Source: Jacaranda mimosifolia (Eukaryota; Streptophyta; Magnoliopsida; Lamiales; Bignoniaceae). From it: 64,000 bases of DNA. Below, one piece after another: positions 56,308 through 64,000 of the stretch. The stretch spans positions 38,412,277 to 38,476,276 of the forward strand of contig CM032124.1 of NCBI GenBank assembly GCA_018894105.1. The letters run 5' to 3'. Under the pieces are notes generated by a model that was given only the letters and a program-made list of their open reading frames with translations, did no database searches and had not been told where the DNA came from. The position numbers were made by a program, and so were the translations under genes. Positions within the stretch are counted from its first letter, which is position 1. Every line of letters begins with the position of its first letter.

Positions 56308-57743
56308 GGGGAAATCTTATTTTTGGTCGTATAACTTAGGGCCATTTTCAATTGGGTCCCATTTTTATGAAATTATCACATTAAGTTCCCATAATTTAAG
56401 ATTTTTCTCACATTTGGTCCCATCTCACATTTTCCGTCAAATACTTAACGAAAAATGCATGCGCACAACATGTGCACCATCAGCAGCTTATTTTTGGAGG
56501 GATAATTGGTCTGATAGTGTTCACCTTTCATTTTGGAGGGAAAATCGACTATAAAAAAGGGGGGGAAATGAGGAAAAGAGGAGGGGGTGAGAAAAAATTA
56601 TTATAAATTTTTTTTTTTAGTAATTTTTATAAATTTAAATTGAAGATATGTTGGTATTACACAAAAAAAAAATCCAATTGTTAATTATTATAAATTAAAG
56701 AATTTATTTTTATTGTGTAAAAATTTTAATTTTTTTTTAAAATTAAATATTCAAAAGTTTTAAATATTTATTTTTCAAACATGATAAAAATTATAATTTA
56801 TATTTCATGATTTTTTGAAATATAATATCCAATTTATAATATAAATTTTTTCCACGAAACAAACATCCAATTTTTAATTATTATAATTAAAGAATTTATT
56901 TTTATTGTGTAAAAATTTTGAAAATTAAATATTCAAAATTTTTAAATATTTATTTTCCAAACATGATAAAAATTATAATTTATATTTCACAATTCTTCTT
57001 GTTTGGAAATTTATTTAGTTATTAACTTGTTAACTTTTTATTATTTTTAAAAATTAATTTTTAATAAATTTCAAATTTCAAATTATATTTTTATTGAAAT
57101 ATATTTTAATTATATTTAAATTTTGGAATAATTATTTTAATTTTAAAATTTAAATTAAAAACTATTTTTAATTTCATTATTTTTTAATATAATTATATAT
57201 TAATTATGTTATTTCAAATTATATTTAGAAAAAATTATAAAATATAAATTATAATTTTTAACATGTTTGGAAAATAAATATTTAAAACTTTTGAATATTT
57301 AATTTTCAAAAAAAAAAATGAAATTTTTACACAATAAAAATAAATTCTTTAATTGATAATAATTAAAAACTGGATATTTATTTTGTGTAATAACAACATA
57401 TCTTCAATTTAAATTTATAAAAATTATTTTAAAAAATTATAATAATTTTTCCTTCCTCCCCCCTCCCCACACCCTTTTCTCATTTCCCGCCCTTTTTTAT
57501 AGTTGATTTTCCTTCCAAAACGAAAAGTGAACAGTACCAAACCAATTTTCCCTCCCAAACCTAGTTGTTGATGGTGCACATGCTATGCAAGTGCATTTTT
57601 CATTAAGTATTTCACGAAAAAGTGGAGATGGGACCAAATGTGAGAAAAATCTTAAATTATGGGATTCAATGTGATAATTTCCAAACGAATGGAACGCAAT
57701 TGAAACTAACCCAAAGTTATGGGACCAAAAATGACATTTCTCT
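56308..57743. mobile_element. Mutator-like foldback element with very long inverted repeats
   Basis: 1436 bp. The left end (ggaaatcttatttttggtc, ataacttagggccattttcaa) is the inverse of the right end (tccaaagttatgggaccaaaaa-type). Inverted similarity covers about 260 outer bases (including gtcccat...ttaagatttttctcacatttg), and more weakly the AT-rich inner part (56590-56830 against 57220-57440). The arms thus reach about 500 bp around a small centre. A 9-bp exact duplication marks a Mutator-superfamily insertion. No transposase is present. Confidence 0.88.
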
Positions 57744-57752
57744 GCATAAGAA
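57744..57752. repeat. 9-bp target-site duplication (gcataagaa), right copy
   Basis: Pairs with 56299-56307. Confidence 0.88.
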
Positions 57753-57960
57753 AAATAGAGAGGCTTATCAGCATCACAAAAATGAAAAGCCTTATAGGCA
57801 TCATACAAAGAAAAAAAAATGTCACAAAGAACAAAGGATGCTAAGCATCAAGAAGCATCATCATCTTTTTATAAGAAGAAAAAGAAAATGGTAGTTTGCC
57901 CTAAACATGGTAAAATTGGCTATTATGCCAACAAATGTTGGGTAAAAAGAAAAATCCAAT

Positions 57961-58665
57961 CACTAGATATTAGTGAGATTTAAAGAAAGATAGGTAATTC
58001 TCCTAAATAAAGAAGGAGAAGACTTTGAAGTACAAGTTCAGAGCAAAGACTCAGAAAGAGAAGAATTCTTTGAGGAATCTTCAGATTCTTCTGAAGAAGA
58101 AACTAAAGAACAACAACCTCATAGTTGTAAAGAAGGATGTGAACGTGGTACTTTTTGCAAAAGCCTTTGGTCTAAGCAATAATATGCTTACAAGGGCTGA
58201 GAGTTTTATCCTCAATCTTATGGATCAAATAGAGGATCCAATCAAGAAAAGAAAAGTGCTAGAAGCTTATTTGGTTGAAAAACCAAAAGAAAATAAGGAC
58301 ACTAAACTCTCCTAATAGATCAAAAATTTTGAAGATTCTTCTTCTTTTTAGAAAATATTGGAAAGATTAAAGAAGCCAATGGTTAAAGAACTAACAATGC
58401 AAGAACTGAAAGTTGAAATAAATCAGATTAAATATAAAATAACAAACTTAAGAGTCAAAGTTTCTTATTTAAAAACAAATCAAGCATCATCCTCTAAAAG
58501 AGAAGAATTCAGGATTTAAGATGATGAAGAAAAAGAAACCAGAGTAATAAATCATATCTCTAGTAAAGAACTCAAAAAATGCTAGTGGATTAACATTGTT
58601 GATTGGGTTATATCCCAAAAATGGTTTACTAAGGTCACCTCAGTAGTAAATAAAGAATTCACATT
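57961..58665 (+). pseudogene. Pararetrovirus coat-protease linker
   Basis: Acidic and lysine-rich sequence with several short frames (for example 58025-58315: SFILNLMDQIEDPIKKRK; then MQELKVEINQIKYKI). Position between the knuckle and the protease supports a viral linker. No domain is recognisable. Confidence 0.6.
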
Positions 58666-58781
58666 GGATGTAGAGGCCCTGGTGGGTTTAGGAGTAGATA
58701 TTAACTATATTTTAGAAGGAATAATTCCCACAAGATATTATAGTTAAATTACCCAAGCTGTTACTGTTGCTAATAGGCAAC

Positions 58782-58786
58782 CACTT
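58782..58786. repeat. Probable target-site duplication (cactt / cgctt)
   Basis: cactt at 58782-58786 and cgctt at 61601-61605 differ at one base. Taking out the insertion and one copy brings the two protease parts into the same frame, which supports these borders. Confidence 0.65.
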
Positions 58787-59454
58787 TGTAGCACCCCTCC
58801 TCAGGATGATGCCTCAGTCAAGGCACTACACAAATTCAAACTTAAATATCAGAGTAGCAATCTAACAAAAGGCCCATAAGTTTATTTCACACAAATTCTA
58901 AAATAACATTCACGCTGATCAACCAATTCTAAACCAAAATTTTCAAAAATAAACACCTACTAAATTTCATAATATTAATATCTTACGGTATAACACATTA
59001 AAGCCTTATAATTACAATCATACATATCATAACATTTCTAAGGTTTTCTTCCCAATATAATATATCATAACTTATGTTCTGTACAATCTTCAAAATGAAA
59101 TCAAATACATTTTTTCCCATATCCATCTCGAACCATCTCTTCCCTATTTGATATCATAGAATACAGGAAGGTAAGTCCAAAGACTTAGTGAGAAATGCAA
59201 AAGGGATTTATCGAGGATGATTCGACTCGACAAATCATAATATAAATGAATAGATCAAAAGGATACATAAATATATAGTATTGAAAAGCAAACAGGAAAC
59301 TCTTATACCTTATTGCTCCACGATCAAATGTCAGACAGATAGAAACAGTCAGACAGATCAAACCCAAAGTATATGCACTCAAAGGATAGTCTAAGATATG
59401 CATTGCCGATTCACTTTATACCAAACAAACATATCACCTAAGCGTAATAGTATG

Positions 59455-59700
59455 GTATATGGCAGATGCCCATACGAGCTGTATAGAGCACAGTCGATGC
59501 CTAGAGGAAAGTCCCTAGCACACCATTGATACCTATGGGAAATCCCTATTGTACAGCTGATACCTAGAGGAAAGTCCATTGCATGACATAACCAAACAGA
59601 TCGCCCTAATCGGCCCTTAGCCTCATAATCACCATACAAACAATAGAATTACTGCTTATGCGGATACCCAAGGGAAAGTTCCTAGCATATTGCTGGTTTC
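59455..59700. repeat. Degenerate direct repeats (gatacctagaggaaagtcc)
   Basis: Four to five imperfect copies of a 35-45 bp unit (cgatgcctagaggaaagtccctagca; tgatacctatgggaaatccctatt; tgatacctagaggaaagtcc; ggatacccaagggaaagttcctagca). Confidence 0.75.
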
Positions 59701-60626
59701 AGATAGAATAGATCATAGCAGATAGAAACAATGCCTATCAGGTAACAGATAACAATAATAGATACAGATATGCCAGTATGGCCAAAATACAGATCAGATA
59801 AGAAATGCCGACAAGGCAACAGATACAAAGTAGATCAGAACAGATAACAGATATAATTATAGGCGCCAGAACAGATAGAAATAGATACAAAATAGATATA
59901 ACCTTCATAGGGGTATTCAGAACAGAATGAATAACAAATGGAAATCAAACGCAGTTATGAGTAATGTATGAAAACAGCAAACCCACATAAGGGCTAATTT
60001 CAATAACAGATAGCTCAATAGGGTGCCAAATTGGCAGAGCCTCATTAGGTATAACGAGTACTAAGAGGGATAGATCCTCACCTCTTGCAGTTTCAACAAA
60101 ATAACTACTGGTCATGATCTACTAATCAACAGGATCTGCTCCTTTAACACCTAATCAACAGAGTACTTCCAAAGTCACTTTCCTATTCAATTTTAGTCAT
60201 CCTCTAGAAATATATCACAACATTATCCTAATTGTACTATGCCAAATAGTTCAATAAGTTCAATTATTTCCCAAAACTATCAAAGAAATCTTATTTAAGT
60301 CCAAATTTATATAAATCAATCAAACTAACTTAATCTTATCAACTATTAATAATTTAAAATTTAAAATCTTAAAATCCTATTTTATAATAATCTATAATTA
60401 GCTCAAACCCACTAAATGTCACTAATTAAATCTTACAAAATCTCAATTCAACCTCCAAGTACAAAATATTTCATGCTAAATCTAACAATCATCTCCAAAC
60501 TTTATTAATATGAAATCAAAATCTAAAATTCCTATACATATATGTAATACATAATAATAAAATAACACAACCTAAAATTCATAATTAAATCACTTATCAT
60601 CCTAACTCATACATACACCTTCAATG

Positions 60627-60650
60627 AATATATATATATATATATATATA
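60627..60650. repeat. TA microsatellite
   Basis: (AT)12-like run. Confidence 0.9.
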
Positions 60651-62250
60651 ATTCATAAAAATATAATTATCAAAAACTCAACAAAATTCATAACTCACTA
60701 ACTAATGCTTGGATTTGAAAATGGACTATACCGTCATGACAGTTGGAACGAGCAAAAAAAAACTACCCAGTCCCCACCGCCGCCACTGGCAACTGCTGTC
60801 GCCCAAAAATTGAGATAGCACCATCGATAGAATCCTCTCGCCAAGAGCTTTTCAATGCTACCCTCAATTTTTGATTTGGGCGCCAGAAACCCCATCAAAA
60901 CATAGCCTGAAATGGTCATGGTCAATAGCTCTATTGCTTGTTTTTGTCGTTTCCGCCGTGTATCTCCACCATGCAACTACACCACGGTGTTCTCCTCATC
61001 GAGGGCTAGCTAAAACACTCCTCTTTCACTCCGTTTGACGCCAAAAATTGAGGGACCCACTTGCTCCAAGTTTTCTGTCTCTCTCTGCCGTGAGCTTCTG
61101 ATGAGCTATCCACCGCTATTGATGGTGAAAATGAGGTCTCGATGGTGTGGGGAAATGAGTTGGTGTGGTGGTGGTAATGATGGTGAAGCTCTTGCTTGGT
61201 TGAAATGGAGAAGAATTTGGCGGTGAAGAAAGAAAAATGGGAAGAAAAATGAAGAAGAAAGAAGAAAAAGGAAGAAAATGGAAAAAAAGGAAATTGAAGT
61301 CAAAATAGAGCATTAATTTTGACTTTATGGAAAGCATGGGGCAAGCATGGGCAGCATGGCTCGGCAACTGTTCATCATTAATTTTTTTTTTTTTTAAATT
61401 TAAAATATCTCAATTTAGCTCCCAAAATAAATAAAATGCATTTTCGATCTCAAAATCTTGTAAAAATATAATTTGATTCTTATATACTTTTTATCAAGAT
61501 TAAATAATTCAAAATTCTAATCGAATAACTAAAATTAACTAATAAAATAAATAATAATAATAATAATTTAACAAATATATAAAATTTCAAAGTCGTTATA
61601 CGCTTGTGGTATAATATAAACTTTCAAACGATGCGATATGCAATAATGGGATTTGTATCCCTATGCCATATATAATGGTCAAAGTATTATCTACTTCAGT
61701 TATTTTGGGAAATCCATTTTTACATTTATTTTTCCCAATTACTTCAATTGATGAGAAGGGAATTACCTCTCATTTGGATGGAACTCCCATCTACTTTCCC
61801 TTCACTACAACACCACGGTTTCACACCATTAATATATTAAATTCTCTTATACAGAAAAAAGAAAATTTTCTTAAATCCTCAAAGGATGAAGTTAGATTTA
61901 AACAACCTAAAAGCAAATTGGAGTGTCCTAAAACCAAAGAAAAGATTAAATCTTTTCAAGAACGAGCACAAAAACAAATCTATGCTGAAGTTCCTAATGC
62001 TTTTGGCAAAGGAATAAATTTATTGTTTCTCTTCCTTATGAAAAAGGATTTGATGAAGAGAAAATTTCTACCAAGGCTAGATATTGCTATGGAACAACAC
62101 CATTGGGAATTGTGTAAAAGGAGATTAATAATCTCTTGCAAAAAGGTCTTATTGGACAGAGTTATGATCAATGGAGCTATCCAGCATTCTATGTAGAAAA
62201 TGCTGCTGAATTTGAAAGAGAAGCTCCTAGCTAGTAATTAATTATAAGCC

Positions 62251-62820
62251 GCTTAATTAATCCGATTTAATTTAATGAAATCCGATTTGAAATACAATTA
62301 TCTTGAATGGCGTATTCAAGTCCACCACTTAATTCTTCAAGTCTCATTTCAAGTTCTCTTCTTTTTTATATTTTTATCCTCAAATTAGTAAACCGTAATA
62401 GTGTTTGTTTAAAAATTAATTTTATAATTTTTCAAATGAAAGGTTATGAAATGAGTTTATTGATGAATTGAAATAGAAAAATTATTTTAGTGGACTTTTC
62501 CAATTTTTCCTATGATCTATTAAATTTTCAACAACCAAAAAGCCAAAAACAACTGGTATTACTGCGTGGTTGAAATTTTACAGGATTTGTGAGTTCTCAT
62601 TCACAAAAACAACTTTGGAAATAATTGGATACTTTAGAGGCACTGGCTATTGCATGTTATTTTTAGTTCTAATTCTAGATTAACAGTTACCATAACCGTG
62701 CTTACATAATAGTGACAAGAATTAATATTTTAAATTATTATAATTTAAATAATCAACAATATATCTATAATGATAATCTATTGCAATAAAAATTACTATT
62801 ATAATTTATGATATTTTTTT
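62251..62820. other. AT-rich spacer after the pararetrovirus
   Basis: No gene or known element seen. Confidence 0.4.
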
Positions 62821-63198
62821 TTGTCACTAGATCAATCTAAGCGTGTCACTAATTATCAATGGTGACAATTAAACACTATATTTATTGTTATTGAACTTGT
62901 AGAAATTATTATGATAGCAATACAAAATCTTTTGTCAGGTAATTTATATAATTAAATATAGCTTTTATATATTATTACTTACTATTTTTTCACTAATTTT
63001 TTTCTTAATTGTAGTGAATTAAAAACAGTTATACAAATTCTAATCAGATTTTAGCTCATGATAGCATTATCACTTAATGTTCTTTCACTAATTCTTCCTT
63101 TTCCTGCAGTGAATTAAAAACAATTACAAATTTAGAGGAGAAAAAACATTGCTTAAAAAAATTACATATGAATTATAACCAGCTGTTGGTTCATATGG

Positions 63199-63229
<31 letters not shown>

Positions 63230-63310
63230 AAGGAATTTTCTCTTATTCCTGCGTCCAACTTGTTAAACCATGGTTCCTTCAGGATTTTAAATTTTCAATT
63301 CCAAACTGTT
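62821..63310 (+). pseudogene. NLR NB-ARC relic, third copy, with CACTA-like border
   Basis: Bases 62826-63180 parallel 34840-35260: aatacaaaatcttttgt, repeated ..ttcttaattgtagtgaatt ends, then aaatttagaggagaaaaaacattgc (NLEDNERC) and gaattataaccagctgttggttcat (YNQLPVH). A TA microsatellite (63203-63229) interrupts it, then gcgtccaacttgttaaac. No open frame remains. Confidence 0.6.
63203..63229. repeat. TA microsatellite in NLR relic
   Basis: (AT)13-like run replacing codons present in other relic copies. Confidence 0.9.
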
Positions 63311-63469
63311 GTCTAGGGATTTGAGTAATATGTGACAGTCCAACATATATATAGAGAGAGAGACTGGAGTAATTAACAACATTGAGATTTACCTCTACAC
63401 AAGCAATAAACTAAACCAAACTTAAGTGTTTAATTTGTGTTAATCTTGCAGTAATTACATTAAATAAAG

Positions 63470-63676
63470 ATTGAAGCAATCTTAATTTGACTTTCTGGTT
63501 GGATCTGATCTATAGCCAGCTGTTAATTATACAATTTTTCAATTCCAAGTTGTAACATGACAACAACCATCAAACTTAATAATATATATATTTCTGTAAA
63601 AACCTTCAAACTATTTAATTAGCCATTAAACATTGTCAGAGTCCATATATATAAAGTCACTCTCGGCAGCGGTTTT
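63470..63676 (+). promoter_or_regulatory. Orphan NLR upstream block at window end
   Basis: gaagcaatcttaatttgactttctgg through attaaacattgtcagagtcc and aaagtcactctcggcagcgg. It breaks off exactly where the C/G homopolymer begins; the TATA part is missing. Confidence 0.5.
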
Positions 63677-63720
63677 ACCCCCCGGGGGGGGGGACAAAAA
63701 AGGGTAAAAAATTTTGTAAG
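63677..63720. other. Suspicious C6-G10 homopolymer junction
   Basis: ccccccgggggggggg followed by acaaaaaagggtaaaaaa interrupts the upstream block. This composition occurs nowhere else in the window; an assembly artefact or low-quality junction is likely. Confidence 0.6.
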
Positions 63721-64000
63721 ATAAAAATTATACCAAAATAAAATTTTAGTTAAATTTTGAATTATGCCAAATTCTTTCAGAAAACAATATTATATCATTT
63801 ACCATAGATATTACTATATAATTTATAAGACAATTGAATATTGAAACAATAAATAATGTAATAGTATTTATTTATAAATCTAAAAATTCAATATCAATAC
63901 AATGAATAGTTTAAACGTAAAGAATAGAATTAAGTGCTTTTTTTATTTACTAATTTTTTATTTGGTAACTAAAACATGAAAATTATTTTAGTAATTAAAA
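63721..64000. other. AT-rich sequence of unknown nature
   Basis: Non-coding, with no match to the NLR spacer where one would be expected. Confidence 0.4.

Larger units (their letters stand above)
55564..57960 (+). pseudogene. Pararetrovirus coat-protein-like region, interrupted
   Basis: Contains FAQFDGTSIVEWNIDD, WWDF-type sequence, WYKDVFFSKVM, FWKEKFISGL and EGINLYDDIKLKQQL, the typical capsid-like block of this virus family. A frameshift lies near 55770 and a stop at 56091. The Mutator-like element interrupts it at 56308. After the element comes a basic stretch and a zinc knuckle CPKHGKIGYYANKC (about 57898-57940), where the second Cys and the His are replaced by His and Tyr. Confidence 0.75.
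58787..61600. mobile_element. 2.8-kb LTR-like insertion (possible solo LTR)
   Basis: Starts TGTAGCACCCC and ends GTCGTTATA, close to the TGTAACACCCC...GTCGTTACA ends of many plant Ty3-type LTRs. No retroelement protein lies inside. It contains degenerate repeats of gatacctagaggaaagtcc (about 59490-59590, 59660-59690), many cagata-rich stretches (59700-59930) and a TA microsatellite at 60627-60650. A solo LTR is my best guess; a non-autonomous element is the alternative. Confidence 0.55.
54430..62250 (+). mobile_element. Endogenous pararetrovirus (Caulimoviridae-like), decayed and interrupted
   Basis: An ancient integrated copy of a plant double-stranded DNA pararetrovirus; it is not LTR-flanked. 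The order is N-terminal polyprotein region, coat-protein-like region with an altered zinc knuckle, aspartic protease, and the first part of reverse transcriptase (ending VINYKPLN at about 62250), the Caulimoviridae order. Stops and frameshifts occur throughout. Two later insertions (56308-57743 and 58787-61600) lie inside coding regions. RT catalytic box, RNase H and non-coding viral regions are absent. It cannot produce virus. Confidence 0.82.
58666..62250 (+). pseudogene. Pararetrovirus protease and RT start, interrupted
   Basis: The protease starts VEALVGLGVDINYILEGIIPT (58668-58735). The aspartic-protease DTGAD box of the family reads GLGVD, so the catalytic Asp is gone. An LTR-like insertion follows (58787-61600). 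Coding resumes with ICNNGICIP-type sequence, VILGNPFLHLFFPI, a long linker (KFLKSSKDEVRF), then, with a frameshift near 62010, the RT entry region and VINYKPLN (about 62236-62250). The RT palm motif is not present. Confidence 0.78.

Noticed and set aside
56129..56554. The 141-codon frame at 56129-56554 as a viral gene
   Set aside because: Its second half lies in the Mutator-like element's inverted repeat, so it is an accidental chimera. The same applies to 57622-57894.
59455..59700. CRISPR-like repeat array
   Set aside because: Repeats are degenerate and unevenly spaced, the sequence is eukaryotic, and they lie within an LTR-like element.
60734..61367. Open frames at 60734-60976 and 61035-61367
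   Set aside because: Inside the LTR-like insertion, low complexity on the strand read, no domain.

Overview
This window is plant nuclear DNA. It is AT-rich, has long non-coding spacers, and carries nested Ty1/copia retrotransposons, MITEs and an endogenous pararetrovirus. The main content is a tandem array of plus-strand NLR (CC-NB-ARC-LRR) genes. Their N-terminus (MAAYAALVSLMHIIE...), the AEDIIESHVVD motif and the IHD form of the MHD motif match the R1-type 'late blight resistance protein homolog' subfamily of asterids. I infer an asterid, probably in the Lamiales; no marker gene proves the species.

Layout: NLR-1 (1-2581, cut by the window edge, one frameshift); NLR-2 (4190-6860, pseudogene without the kinase-2 motif); NLR-3 (9000-11688, a 4-bp insertion and one stop); an omega-amidase/nitrilase gene (14047-19202) split by an RT-less copia element (14266-17759) and fused at its 3' side to an NLR tail; NLR-4 (20046-23085, heavily decayed); NLR-5 (24795-25179, P-loop fragment); NLR-6 (26770-34304, decayed and split by a minus-strand copia, 28896-33868); NLR-7 (36396-39119, intact, 907 aa); NLR-8 (41512-47061, 5' fragment split by a copia, 41550-46358); NLR-9 (49781-52468, intact, 895 aa). 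Several smaller NLR relics lie between them.

From about 54430 to 62250 lies a decayed Caulimoviridae-like endogenous pararetrovirus (coat protein, protease, start of reverse transcriptase). It is interrupted by a Mutator-like foldback element with a 9-bp target duplication (56308-57743) and by a 2.8-kb LTR-like insertion (58787-61600). The window ends in another NLR-type upstream block that stops abruptly at an odd C/G homopolymer.

The NLR copies share far more than coding sequence. A 300-400 bp upstream block with a TATA box, and the spacer around it, recurs about 14 times, including at places with no gene. The 3' flanks of NLR-2, -7 and -9, and the relic tail near 53.8 kb, carry what looks like the last exon of the omega-amidase gene. 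This suggests that the duplicating unit once spanned an NLR/omega-amidase junction. Only NLR-7 and NLR-9 look able to encode full-length immune receptors as sequenced.
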